Shown piece after piece: positions 45,205 through 57,697 of a stretch of DNA of 64,000 nt (the first letter of the stretch is position 1; every line of letters starts with the position of its first letter). The stretch is from Heliocidaris tuberculata (Eukaryota; Echinodermata; Echinoidea; Camarodonta; Echinometridae): positions 11,297,019-11,361,018 of the forward strand of contig CM046850.1 of the NCBI GenBank assembly GCA_025618425.1. The letters run 5' to 3'. Both the position numbers and the translations under genes were made by a program. The notes under the pieces were generated by a model, which was not told where the DNA came from, did no database searches, and worked only from the letters and a program-made list of their open reading frames with translations.

Positions 45205-45306
45205 GAATTGAACCCGAGTGCCTAGATCTCGCAGGCTGAGAACCAACGAATCATGGATACGTCTGTCACATCAGCACCATTCAGTTCAATTATTATGTCA
45301 TCATTC
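45205..45306 (-). other. splice-bounded 102-nt window with stops in all frames
   Basis: On the minus strand a good acceptor (ATTTTATTTGCAG) and donor (GTAAGTTCAG) bound 102 nt. One frame reads NDDIIIELNGADVTDV then RWFSACEI before a TAG, wording that recalls the end of a DM13-type domain. The other frames stop early. It could be a decayed exon, an untranslated exon or chance. Confidence 0.3.
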
Positions 45307-45480
45307 CTGCAAATAAAATAATCCTCATATCAGACTGGATATATTACACAATCGTATGTTTTAGAAATTATGGAATGTAAAATAATTTATGGGGACAATT
45401 TTTTTTCTATTTTCCATGTTCTGATGTTTTTGTGTAAACTAAATTTGTTCAGATTTTTTTTTTTTTGGGGGGGGGTTCTA

Positions 45481-45625
45481 TTCTCTCTCTCTCTCTCTCT
45501 CTCTACCTCTCTCCTTCTCTGTCTCTTTCTCTTTCTCATTCTCTCTATCTCTCTCACACCTTCTCTTTCTATATCTATCCCAGCCTCTCGCCCTCTCAAC
45601 CCCCCCCCCTCTCTCTCTCTCTGGT
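45481..45625. repeat. (CT)n simple repeat
   Basis: Long CT-rich tract preceded by T- and G-runs. Confidence 0.85.
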
Positions 45626-45639
45626 TAGTTCTATGGACT

Positions 45640-46595
45640 GCATAGATAGTGAGGGGGAGGAGGGAGGGGGGGGGGCTGCTCCGACATAATCATGCTCGGC
45701 TCCGACCTCCAGCGATTATAAGCCATTTCGTAATTACAATTTGCGCATGCAGATAAAGGTCACTTGTATCGAGTACAATTGACCTTTATACGTTCTCATA
45801 GCTGTGTCTCATACTATGGTCTCATACAGGCCCCTAAAGCTCCGCCATCTTGTCGGGGTCCATTAGAAGGCCCGATAAGCACTTTACATAATTCATGAGC
45901 GTAAATACATGATTCATTTTGTAAGATGCTCCCCGAGGGTAGCATTTGTTTGTACGCGGTATGAAACACATTACGCGCATCAGCTTAGAGCATGCGCAGT
46001 GAGAAAGGTCAAATTCAGTAATATATGCATTTATGGTAATGTATTCATCGCTTCAACGTACAGATTCGGCGAATCAGCGTCGGTAATTTCTAATTGTGGC
46101 AGACGGCGCTTGGTCAATGCACTTTAATTGTAATCGATCTCCGAATCAAAATATATCGCTTTGCAAATTTGTAAACAAGTAAATAAAGCTAAAAATGTAA
46201 CCGGACAGACCGAATCAAATCTCATTATGGATACAGATAATGTAAAAATAAATGTGAAGTACTTGACACGTCACCAGTGGAATAAGTCTCTTTTCTTGTT
46301 GATATACTTAATACCGGTGAATATATTCATTCTATATGCATAAAGGATAATGATAAATAAATAAATATATGATACACATATGTATAATGAAAAAAAAAAA
46401 AAAAAAAAAAAAAAACCTCTTGCAGTGCAGGATTTTTTTCAGGGATGGTTTTCATATCAGAAAGGATAATCTTCATTTAGGGGTGAATTGAGGTTTTTTC
46501 TTTAACCCTTTTAATTAGTCTTGATGGAAATGATTTTTTTTTTATAACATAAGTGTACGTTTGTTCTTTTTTGGAAGGGATTTTTTTTTTATTAA
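45640..46595. other. non-genic stretch
   Basis: Nothing recognised except an A-run at 46,389-46,416 and T-runs. Confidence 0.45.
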
Positions 46596-46606
46596 AAGGA
46601 ACAATC

Positions 46607-46770
46607 CACTAGTGTAGCTGAGGGGAGAAGAAAAAAAAAGGGGGGGGGGTTTTCCGTTCAAGCAGAATTTTAGAATTTACAATTTTGTACTTTGGTTTTT
46701 GTTTTTGCTTGTCAGAGAATTATGGAGGAAAACATCTGATAACTTCCCCCCCCCCCCCTGAGCCCCACTG
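46607..46770. mobile_element. 164-bp hAT-type element with perfect 8-bp target duplication
   Basis: Begins CACTAGTGTAGCTGAGG, ends CTGAGCCCCACTG. GAACAATC flanks both sides (46599-46606, 46771-46778). It shares the internal phrase TTGCTTGTCAGAGAATTATG with the elements at 46848, 48243 and 60900. Confidence 0.85.
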
Positions 46771-46847
46771 GAACAATCAAAATACCGGGAAGAATCATCT
46801 TCTAACTTTTAATTTGCATTTGTGAGTAAAATTTATATGTTGCCATC

Positions 46848-47272
46848 CACTAGCGTACCCAAGGGGGCCGGGGGCAAGGGGGGGGGCAGAGTGCCCCCTG
46901 ACAAGTTTTGAGAAGAAAAAAAAAAAGGTTATCGGGATCCTGAACACGATTCTCGACACCCCCCCCCCCCCCCCCGAATGACTTTTGGAGGGCTGGCGAA
47001 CTATTTTCGGAACTGATGACCTTTTTTTTGTTGTTTGTTTAATGCTTGTCAGCGAATTATGAAGGAAAACTGGACCCCATAAAATCTGATAACCCCCCCC
47101 CCCCCCCATCAACTGAGCGACTTTTGGAGGGCTGGCGAAAAAAAAATTCTCAACCCCCCCCCCCCCCCCCCCTCGAGCGACTTTTGGAGGACTGGGGGGG
47201 GGGGGGTTGTCGCCATTGATAAACCTTCTTTTTTTTAACCCCTCTTGACGCCAAGGTCCAGATACGCCACTG
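46848..47272. mobile_element. 425-bp hAT-type element, 7/8-matching target duplication
   Basis: Begins CACTAGCGTACCCAAGG, ends CAGATACGCCACTG. TTGCCATC / TTGCCATT flank it. The interior repeats CTTGTCAGCGAATTATG and GAGCGACTTTTGGAGGGCTG with several C-runs. Confidence 0.85.
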
Positions 47273-47409
47273 TTGCCATTCCTTTCCAGCTTTCATGCCT
47301 GTAAGTCACCACTCAATCACAAGTCTTATACAATACCATTCATTTCCATCAACTTATGATTGACCATTCCAGTCAAAGCTTATTGTCTTCACTCTTCCTT
47401 TCACATACG

Positions 47410-47820
47410 CAGGGGTGTCGCTAGAGAATTTTGAATGGGGCAATAGTAACCGTGCCGAGAAAAAAAATTCCCACAAATTTCCAACAATGAAAAAGTAAAA
47501 CTGAAGTTTATTTCTTTATATATTTTTTGACATGCCAAAATACTGACAGTTTGAAACATTACAAATATTAAGGTGTATTACCATCCCGCCACCCCAGGGG
47601 TGCATCCAGGATTTTGTAAAAGATGGGGCACACATTGCAGAAAATTCTCTGACAAGTTGGAAAAGGTCATTTCAAAGGAGGCGGGGGAGGGGGTACAATC
47701 TTGAAGTTGTATACTAAAGGTATGTCACTCTGTATCAAGGGAGGCATGGGCCGGAAGTGCCCCCTAAATCTGATACTGCCCCTTTCACCCCCACCCCCTC
47801 GAGCGATACCACTGCTTTTT
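47410..47820. repeat. possible further G/C-rich cassettes
   Basis: CAGGGGTGTCGCTAGAG (47,411) and CAGGGGTGCATCCAGGATTT (47,598) look like left ends, and CTCGAGCGATACCACTG (about 47,803) like a right end. No target duplication matches, so these are decayed. Confidence 0.4.
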
Positions 47821-47828
47821 CTCTCAAG

Positions 47829-48030
47829 TTTTACCTTCTCATTCCATTCTGACTCTGGCTTACCTTTCACACAAACTTTGCATTTAACATTTCTAGTAAA
47901 TTTTTACCTTCTCATTCCATTCTAACTCTGGCTTACCTTTCACACAAACTTTGCATTTAACATTTCTAGTAATTTTTTTACCTTCTCATTCCATTCTAAC
48001 TCTGGCTTACCTTTCACACAACTTTGCATT
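47829..48030. repeat. 73-74-bp minisatellite, ~2.8 copies
   Basis: TTACCTTCTCATTCCATTCT begins at 47,831, 47,904 and 47,978, each followed by CTCTGGCTTACCTTTCAC and TTTGCATTTAACATTTCTAG. Confidence 0.9.
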
Positions 48031-50200
48031 TAATGCATAAACTTCCTTTTCAAGTGTACAAAGATTTTTGAATACCTCCAAAATTTCTGCCATGGCTTTT
48101 GAATTTATGCAAAAGGCATGACGGTAGGGGTTTTCCACACACATTTGTTGAATGTACTAATCTCTTGCCAAAATGACTTTCAGACAAAGTTGAGGAAACA
48201 AAATGCAAGAGCATTCTGATCTTTTCAGTCTTTGTTTGTCGTCAGTGGCGGATTTAGGGGGGGCAATCCCGGCCCGTGCCCCCCCCCCCTTTGAAAGAAA
48301 ACAATGCATTGTGCCCCCTTATTTTCGATTGTGCCCCCACTTTTTTTTTTTTTTTTTTGCTTGTCAGAGAATTATGGAGGGAAACTGGACCCATACATGT
48401 ACACCCCCCCCCCCCCCCCCCCCCCCCCGTTGAGCGACTTTTGGAGGGCTGGCGATTTTTTTTCTTTTTTTTTTTTGGTTCCCCCCCCCCCCCCCCCGGG
48501 CTAGCAAGACCAAAAAAATATGGATCTCCCTCCAAGCAGTTTCCCAAAGTTGACAATCCTGCATTAGTGTGCCCCCCTCCCCCCCCCCCCCCCCCCGCCC
48601 CCTTATACAAAATCCTGGATCCGCCCCTGTTTGTCCTGATCTATTATTTCCAGCTTAGAGGTACTCAGAAACGGAATAGGAGAAAAACAAACTTTCAGAA
48701 TGCTCCTTGTAAAGATGAGAGGGAAAGGCCTATCAAAGTTCAGACATGTATTGAGGATGTTGAGGTCCATCAGCCACCCAGATCCCAGAATGAGTTTCGC
48801 GAATATGAAAATTTCATGATCTGTTACATTTTGTTTTGGTATAATGTCCTTGCAATTAATAGCCTGTTTAAGTATCTTATGACCTTGCAGTTTCTTACTA
48901 ATTGTACCATGATATACCTGTTAACTATTGCCTGAAGAAAATGGAGAGCCTCTAGTCGCTTACAGAATGGTGGAGGGGGGGGGGTTCATCTTTTAAAAAA
49001 ATGATAATCTCTACATGTGATTAAATGACAAGAAAGGGCACGTAATAGGTGCAATTCTGGAAACAAGTGAAGTTAAATTATCACTGTAAAATGCCCATTG
49101 ACATATTTTTTTGTTAGATAGATTTAAAGATATCTATTTTTTGAAGGATACTAACATGTAGGCCTACTGGTATCACATTATCAACAGTATATATCAAAAC
49201 TTTGTTATTTTTCTCATGATAAAAGAAGAAGCTTGACAATGATTTTTGAAAGGATAATTTGCCCACGCATCGGAGAGGTCCCTGGACCGCTCACAACAAC
49301 TTTGAAAGCCAGTTAATAACAATGCATAAACTTCCTTTTCAAGTGTACAAAGATTTTTGCATACCTCCAAAATTTCTGCCATGGCTTTTGAATTTATGCA
49401 AAAGGCGTGACGGTAGGGGTTTTCCACACACATTCGTTGAATGTACTAATCTCTTGCCAAAATGACTTTGAGACAAAGTTGAGGAAACAAAATGCAAAAG
49501 TATTTTGATCTTTTCAGTCGTTGTTTTTCAAGAGTATATATCAAAACTTTGTTATTTTTCTCATGATAAAAGAAGAGGTTCTACAATGAATTTTGAAAGG
49601 ATAAATTCCCCATGCACTTGAAAAGGGCCCTGGACTGATCACGGCTTGTCAAAAACTTTGAATAGGAGTTAATAACAATGCATCCTTTTTAAGTTTACAA
49701 AGATTTATGAATGCCTTAGAAATTTTTTCCACGGCTTTTTAATTTATTCAAAAGCCATGACGATTGGGAACTGGGTTTTTTCCACTCACAATGGTTGAAT
49801 GTACTAATATCCTGCGAAAATATGACTTTGAAACAAAGTTGAGGAAACAGAATATGATCAAAAGTACTTTGATCTTTTCATTCGTTGTTTGTCAAGATAT
49901 ACTATCTCCAACTTTGAGGGTACTCTGAAAAAAAAGGAGAACTTTCAGAATTCTGCATGTAAAGATTGGAAAGACTGGCCGATCCAAGTTCAGACATGTA
50001 TTGACAATGATTGAGGACGTTGAGGTTCATCAACTACCCAGATCTGAGAATGAGTTTTACAAATATGAAGGAAATTTCACTATCTGTTACATTTTGTTTG
50101 GTATATTGTGTCTGGCAATAGACTGTTAAAATTGTACCATAATGATATCTGTTAACTATTGCCTGAAGAAAATGGAAAGCCTCTAGTCGCTTACAAAATT
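48020..50200. repeat. local segmental duplication
   Basis: A unit with AATGCATAAACTTCCTTTTC, GCCATGGCTTTTGAATTTAT and CAAAGTTGAGGAAACAAAAT occurs at about 48,025-48,242, 49,189-49,520 and (diverged) 49,540-49,900. The block that follows the first copy (beyond its hAT insert: TTCAGACATGTATTGAGGAT, GTTAACTATTGCCTGAAGAA, TCTAGTCGCTTACA, 48,638-48,980) recurs after the third at 49,905-50,200. No coding signal. Confidence 0.75.
48243..48629. mobile_element. 387-bp hAT-type G/C-rich element, 7/8-matching target duplication
   Basis: Begins CAGTGGCGGATTTAGG, ends CCTGGATCCGCCCCTG. TTTGTCGT / TTTGTCCT flank it. It sits inside one copy of the 48-50 kb duplication and is absent from the others, giving its empty site. 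Interior phrases match the 46.6, 46.8 and 60.9 kb elements. Confidence 0.85.
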
Positions 50201-50229
50201 TGGGGAGGGGGGGGGGCAGTAAAAATTAA

Positions 50230-50422
50230 CATTTTACTCAAAATTACGTAATACCTGGAAATGCCTTGATGACCTTGAAAAAGATGCGGGAACTTGATCT
50301 CGTAGGGGCTGATGACTGACGAAAACTTGAAGAAATTGGACTGAGCCAATTTTGAGATATCATCTACACAAAAGGTGGGCAGAAAAAGGAAAGCTCGTTT
50401 TGAAAAAACTAAAATTAATCTA
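50230..50422. repeat. partial macrosatellite-like module
   Basis: TGATGACCTTGAAAAAGATG ... GACTGATGACTGACGAAA-like text matches an interior part of the 2.47-kb unit (e.g. 51,130-51,220) but is diverged. It is a left-edge relic of the array. Confidence 0.6.
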
Positions 50423-51469
50423 TAATACCTATAACGTGTGTGTCTATGGCAAAATGGGCAATTTGAACTTTGAAAGCCATTTTCACCCTGAAAACGACCG
50501 TTAAAACGTTTGAGCTATGCGAACCTTTTTTGTGTAGAATTTTCTGCTCTATCATATGAATCAAGTCCCAAGTCTCTAGCACCCCGCAAACTGAAGTTAG
50601 GGCTCATTTTCAGGGTGCGAAAAGGGCATTTTTCACCCCAAAATCACTAAATGAAGCCTGGCTGACGTCAAAATGACGTCATGAACCTCAAATTTTCACC
50701 GTCAACACTTCTTATCAGTCCTCATTACTGTGTCGAATTTGAAAAAGATTCATGGTTTCATTTTTGAGTTATTGCCCCCGTAAAAAGAGGGGGGGGGGTC
50801 AAAAAAGGAAAAAATGAATTAAAAAAAAAAACGAATTGAGCTCTGAATCTGAGTTTTGGTGTGCATAATATTTGGTCGAAATTTGATGGACGAGGCAAAA
50901 TTCAGAAAGATTTACGTCCTCTTTTGGGAGTTATTGGGGGTGTCATCTTTCATATTTGCGGGGGCACTGACGAGCGAAGGTGTGCGCACGCGCGCGTCTA
51001 AATCTCTGGGATTGACCGGATTGATATCAGCTTCAATCATGCCAAATATGAATGAGAAATGACATTTCGTTATGAACATATGACCATAAGTTGATTTTCA
51101 CAAAATGGCGCCTGCATGACGTCACAATAACCTGATGACCTTGAAAAAGATGTGGGAACTTGACCTTATTAGGACTGATGACTGACGAAAATATGAAGAA
51201 AATTGACTGAGCCGATTTGGAGAAATCGGGATAACGAACTGGACGATTTGATATTGGAGGACATGTGGGAGATTATCCCCTTAGCTTTAATACACGACAG
51301 GGAATGAGATTGTACACAAACTACTGCACACTACTTTCCAATAGACATAACACGCAAAATTAGGCAGTTTATTACATTGTTTGTGATGGTTTATGTTATA
51401 ATAGACGAAGAAGATGGTAAAATGAAAGGCCCCCCCCAAAAAAAAAGTGAAAAAAAAAGAAAAAAAAAA

Positions 51470-51534
51470 TGGTCCCACCGGGAATCGATCCGGGGGTCGC
51501 CGGAATGGAAGGCAAGTGCTTTACCAATGGACCA
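51470..51534 (-). other. tRNA-like sequence, macrosatellite unit 1
   Basis: Minus strand: A box TGGTCCATTGG, B-box-like GGATCGATTCC (one change from GGTTCGANTCC), a TCC triplet where a Gly anticodon would be, and an immediate T-run that could stop RNA polymerase III. It lacks a matching 5' acceptor strand and its anticodon loop is enlarged. I call it tRNA-derived, not a tRNA gene. Confidence 0.65.
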
Positions 51535-52791
51535 AAATATTTCCAATAGAGATAACACGTAAACGAAATACGGGATTCTGAAATCACATTTTGTAGTGAA
51601 AAAATGGGCATGATCCCGACATCTGATCAAATATTGGAGGGCACATTTGTGAAAGCTTATTGTCTCAGCTATAACATACTCAAATTTGGGAGAAAATCGA
51701 GCAGAAATAACAGAGATACTGCTCAAAGAAGACGGGAATGTAGAATCAAGATTTCAGAAAAAGTCATGTCCCATAGAGAATACACGCAAAATGAGAAAAA
51801 TTGACATACCTCCTTTAATCGCAAAAATATGCCATGATGCCTTTGTCAAAATGAAAAATCATGTTAACTGATCTTGTAGAGAATTGTCTCAGCTACAACA
51901 TATCCAAATTTGGGCGAAAAATGACCAATATTAAAGGAGTTATAGTCAAATTTGCATAAATTTGATGACGTCATTTTTGAAAAAATGAAATTTTGAGTTT
52001 AGACGCCATTTTAATGACTTTGCAATATAATTGAGGCTCAAATTACCCATGAAATTATATCTATGATTCCTCCTCTACCCAAATATGAAAAAAAATTAGG
52101 GGGTCAACGGACTATTTAAAGGGCTAGAGTTATTTTTGTAGAGGCATGTTTTTACGACTTTTTACACTATTTTGCCCATTGACGCGCGCGCAGATTTTAA
52201 AGTTTGACGCGCGCGTGTGGCCTTAGGGAATGTCGAGAATGCCTGTAAATGGTTGGAAATTGTCAAGAATAGTGTCAGGAATACAAAACATGCGAAAAAA
52301 CGGCGTTTTTACACTCTGTACGCGCTGCGCACGTGCATAACGCGCGCACGTGCATAACGCGCGCACGGACGCGCACGGACGGAAATTTTTGAAATGCTTG
52401 AAATGACCTGAAACGTACTCTCGTTTGATCCTTGCATGATTTAGAGCAGTTTTAAATTTTGACGCACGCGTACGCGCGCGTCATGACCTCTGGATGACTT
52501 TTGACGACATGACCTGATGACCCATGACCTGAAGTTAATGTCATGTAAATATGGACAATTTTTGATGATTGGTTATGAAGATATGATTGATAATGTGATT
52601 TGACAAAATGGCGCCTGGATGACGTCACGATGACCTGTTGACCTTGATATGTAAACGGGAATATGTCCTCATGGGATGACATCACTGACGAAAATTTGAC
52701 GAAAATTGATAAAGTACTATTGAAGATTTCGAATGGACAAGGAATGGGGGAAATAAAAATAAAGAATAAAGAAAATTCGGACGAATATAAA

Positions 52792-52890
52792 AGGTGATCT
52801 GTCGATTACGACAGACCACCTAATAAAGAAAGAAAGAAAGAAAATTCGTACGAATACAAAAGGTGATCTGTCGATTACGACAGACCACCT
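52792..52890. repeat. two 30-nt terminal hairpins, unit 1
   Basis: AGGTGATCTGTCG - ATTA - CGACAGACCACCT at 52792-52821 and 52861-52890: 13-position stem with one A-C mismatch and a four-base loop. Each is followed by AATAA. Confidence 0.9.
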
Positions 52891-53944
52891 AATAATACCT
52901 ATAACGTGTGTGTCTATGGCAAAATGGGTAATTTGAACTTTGGAAGCCATTTTCACCCTGAAAACGACCGTTAAAACGTTTGAGCTGTGCGAAACTTTTT
53001 TGTGTAGAATTTTCTGCTCTTTCATGTGAATCAAGTCCCAAGTCTCTAGCACCCCGCAAACTGAAGTTAGGGCTCATTTTCAGGGTCCGAAAAGGGCATT
53101 TTTCACCCCAAAATCACTAAATGAAGCGTAGATGACGTCATAATGACGTCATGAACCTCAAATTTTCACCGTCAACACTTCTTATCAGTCCTCATTACTG
53201 TGTCGAATTTGAAAAAGATTCATGGTTTCGTTTTTGAGTTATTGCCCCCGTAAAAAGAGGGGGGGGGTCAAAAAAGGAAAAAATGAATAATAAAAAAAAA
53301 AACGAATTGAGCTCTGAATCTGATTTTTGGTGTGCATGATATTTGGTCGAAATGTGATGGACGAGGCAAAATTCAGAAAGATTTACGTCCTCTTTTGGGA
53401 GTTATTGGGGGTGTCATCTTTCATATTTGCGGGGGCACTGACGAGCGAACGTGTGCGCACGCGCGCGTCTAAATCTCTGGGATTGACCGGATTGATATCA
53501 GCTTCAATCATGCCAAATATGAATGAGAAATGACATTTCGTTATGAACATATGACCATAAGTTGATTTTCACAAAATGGCGCCTGCATGACGTCACAATA
53601 ACCTGATGACCTTGAAAAAGATGTGGGAACTTGACCTTATTAGGACTGATGACTGACGAAATATATGAAGAAAATTGACTGAGCCGATTTGGAGAAATCG
53701 GGATAACGAACTGGACGATTTGATATTGGAGGACATGTGGGAGATTATCCCCTTAGCTTTAATACACGACAGGGAATGAGATTGTACACAAACTACTGCA
53801 CACTACTTTCCAATAGACATAACACGCAAAATTAGGCAGTTTATTACATTGTTTGTGATGGTTTATGTTATAATAGACGAAGAAGATGGTAAAATGAAAG
53901 GCCCCCCCCCAAAAAAAAAGTGAAAAAAAAGTGAAAAAAAAAAA

Positions 53945-54008
53945 TGGTCCCACCGGAATCGATCCGGGGGTCGCCGGAATGGAAGGCAAGTGCTTTACCA
54001 ATGGACCA
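53945..54008 (-). other. tRNA-like sequence, macrosatellite unit 2
   Basis: Same as 51470-51534 with one base deleted. Confidence 0.6.
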
Positions 54009-55266
54009 AAATATTTCCAATAGAGATAACACGTAAACGAAATACGGGATTCTGAAATCACATTTTGTAGTGAAAAAATGGGCATGATCCCGACATCTGA
54101 TCAAATATTGGAGGGCACATTTGTGAAAGCTTATTGTCTCAGCTATAACATACTCAAATTTGGGAGAAAATCGAGCAGAAATAACAGAGATACTGCTCAA
54201 AGAAGACGGGAATGTAGAATCAAGATTTGAGAAAAAGTCATGTCCCATAGAGAATACACGCAAAATGAGAAAAATTGACATACCTCCTTTAATCGCAAAA
54301 ATATGCCATGATGCCTTTGTCAAAATGAAAAATCATGTTAACTGATCTTGTAGAGAATTGTCTCAGCTACAACATATCCAAATTTGGGCGAAAAATGACC
54401 AATATTAAAGGAGTTATAGTCAAATTTGCATAAATTTGATGACGTCATTTTTGAAAAAATGAAATTTTGAGTTTAGACGCCATTTTAATGACTTTGCAAT
54501 ATAATTGAGGCTCAAATTACCCATGAAATTATATCTATGATTCCTCCTCTACCCAAATATGGAAAAAAATTAGGGGGTCAACGGACTATTTAAAGGGCTA
54601 GAGTTATTTTTGTAGAGGCATGTTTTTACGACTTTTTACACTATTTTGCCCATTGACGCGCGCGCAGATTTTAAAGTTTGACGCGCGCGTGTGGCCTTAG
54701 GGAATGTCGAGAATGCCTGTAAATGGTTGGAAATTGTCAAGAATAGTGTCAGGAATACAAAACATGCGAAAAAAACGGCGTTTTTACACTCTGTACGCGC
54801 TGCGCACGTGCATAACGCGCGCACGTGCATAACGCGCGCACGGACGCGCACGGACGGAAATTTTTGAAATGCTTGAAATGACCTGAAACGTACTCTCGTT
54901 TGATCCTTGCATGATTTAGAGCAGTTTTAAATTTTGACGCACGCGTACGCGCGCGTCATGACCTCTGGATGACTTTTGACGACATGACCTGATGACCCAT
55001 GACCTGAAGTTAATGTCATGTAAATATGGACAATTTTTGATGATTGGTTATGAAGATATGATTGATAATGTGATTTGACAAAATGGCGCCTGGATGACGT
55101 CACGATGACCTGTTGACCTTGATATGTAAACGGGAATATGTCCTCATGGGATGACATCACTGACGAAAATTTGACGAAAATTGATAAAGTACTATTGAAG
55201 ATTTCGAATGGACAAGGAATGGGGGAAATAAAAATAAAGAATAAAGAAAATTCGGACGAATATAAA

Positions 55267-55365
55267 AGGTGATCTGTCGATTACGACAGACCACCTAATA
55301 AAGAAAGAAAGAAAGAAAATTCGTACGAATACAAAAGGTGATCTGTCGATTACGACAGACCACCT
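55267..55365. repeat. two 30-nt terminal hairpins, unit 2
   Basis: Copies at 55267-55296 and 55336-55365, identical to those of unit 1. Confidence 0.9.
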
Positions 55366-56390
55366 AATAATACCTATAACGTGTGTGTCTATGGCAAAAT
55401 GGGTAATTTGAACTTTGGAAGCCATTTTCACCCTGAAAACGACCGTTAAAACGTTTGAGCTGTGCGAAACTTTTTTGTGTAGAATTTTCTGCTCTTTCAT
55501 GTGAATCAAGTCCCAAGTCTCTAGCACCCCGCAAACTGAAGTTAGGGCTCATTTTCAGGGTCCGAAAAGGGCATTTTTCACCCCAAAATCACTAAATGAA
55601 GCGTAGATGACGTCATAATGACGTCATGAACCTCAAATTTTCACCGTCAACACTTCTTATCAGTCCTCATTACTGTGTCGAATTTGAAAAAGATTCATGG
55701 TTTCGTTTTTGAGTTATTGCCCCCGTAAAAAGAGGGGGGGGGTCAAAAAAGGAAAAAATGAATAATAAAAAAAAAAACGAATTGAGCTCTGAATCTGATT
55801 TTTGGTGTGCATGATATTTGGTCGAAATGTGATGGACGAGGCAAAATTCAGAAAGATTTACGTCCTCTTTTGGGAGTTATTGGGGGTGTCATCTTTCATA
55901 TTTGCGGGGGCACTGACGAGCGAACGTGTGCGCACGCGCGTGTCTAAATCTCTGGGATTGACCGGATTGATATCAGCTTCAATCATGCCAAATATGAATG
56001 AGAAATGACATTTCGTTATGAACATATGACCATAAGTTGATTTTCACAAAATGGCGCCTGGATGACGTCACAATAACCTGATGACCTTGAAAAAGATGTG
56101 GGAACTTGACCTTATTAGGACTGATGACTGACGAAAATATGAAGAAAATTGACTGAGCCGATTTGGAGAAATCGGGATAACGAACTGGACGATTTGATAT
56201 TGCAGGACATGTGGGAGATTATCCCCTTAGCTTTAATACACGACAGGGGATGAGATTGTACACAAACTACTGCACACTATTTTCCAATAGACATAACACG
56301 CAAAATTAGGCAGTTTATTACATTGTTTGTGATGGTTTATGTTATAATAGACGAAGAAGATGGTAAAATGAAAGGCAAAAAAAAAAAAAA

Positions 56391-56454
56391 TGGTCCATCG
56401 GGAATCGATCCGGGGGTCGCCGGAATGGAAGGCAAGTGCTTTACCAATGGACCA
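56391..56454 (-). other. tRNA-like sequence, macrosatellite unit 3
   Basis: Same as unit 1 with small changes at the 3' side (CGATGGACC). Confidence 0.6.
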
Positions 56455-57697
56455 AAATATTTCCAATAGAGATAACACGTAAACGAAATACGGGATTCTG
56501 AAATCACATTTTGTAGTGAAAAAATGGGCATGATCCCGACATCTGATCAAAAATTGGAGGGCACACTGGTGAAAGCTTTTAGTCTCAGCTATAACATATT
56601 AAAATTTGGAAGAAAATCGAGCAGAAATTACAAAGATACTGCTCAAAGAAGACGGGAATGTAGAATCAAGATTTGAGAAAAAGTCATGTCCCATAGAGAA
56701 TACACGCAAAATGAGAAAAATTGACATACCTCCTTTATTCGCAAAAATACACCATGATCCCTTTGTCAAAATGAAAAATCGTGGTGACTGATCTTGTAGA
56801 GAATTGTCTCAGCTACAACATATCCAAATTTGGGCGAAAAATGACCAATATTAAAGGAGTTATAGTCAAATTTGAATAAATTTGATGACGTCATTTTTGA
56901 AAAAAATGAAATTTTGAGTTCAGACGCCATTTTGATGACGTCATAATAGAATTGAGGGTCAAATGAGATATGAAATTATATCTACACTTCATACACTATT
57001 CAAATATGAAAAAAAATTGGGGGTCAATGGACTATTTAAAGAGCTACAATGAATTTTGTATAGGCATGTTTTTGGCCGTTTTTACGTTATAAGCCCCTTA
57101 GACGCGCGCACGGATTTTGAACTTTGAGGCGCGCGTACGACCTTATCGTCAGTTGTAATTGATTCTAAATTGATGGAAAATGTCAAGAATAGTCTAAGGA
57201 TTGCAAATCAAGCGAAAAAACGGCGTTTTTACGTTATTTAGGACTTCCGCGCGCGTAAAACGCGCGCGAGGGCGCTTACGCACGGAAATTTTTGAAATGC
57301 TTAAAATAACCTGAAACGTACTCTCCTTTGGTCATTGGGTGATTTTGAGCATTTTTAAATTTTGACGCGCGCGTACGCACACGTCATGACCTCGACATGA
57401 CCTTTCATGACATGACATGATGACCCATGACGTGAAGTTAATGTCATGTAAATATGGATGATTTTTCATGATTGGTTATGAAGATATGATTGAAAATGTG
57501 ATTTTACAAAATGGCGCCTGGATGACGTCACGATGACCTGTTGACTTTGAAATGCAACGGGAACATGACCTCATAGCATGACATGACTCATGAAAATTTC
57601 ATGAAAATTGATGCAGTACTTTCAAAGATCTCGAATGGACAAGAAATGGGGGAAATAAAAATAAGAAATAAAGAAAGAAAATTCGTACGAATACAAA

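Noticed and set aside
48254..48935. Long open frame (over 200 codons) with proline and phenylalanine runs
   Set aside because: It reads through C- and T-homopolymers of a hAT-type element and flanking duplicated DNA, and no domain is recognisable.
52452..55552. Repeated frames such as MMSSHEDIFPFTYQGQQ and MLETWDLIHMKEQK
   Set aside because: They recur only because the macrosatellite recurs. They cross the hairpins and show no conservation beyond that of the DNA.
51470..56454. Three tRNA-Gly-like genes
   Set aside because: No 5' acceptor strand pairs with the 3' part, the anticodon loop is enlarged and the T arm is altered. Better explained as tRNA-derived repeat sequence.
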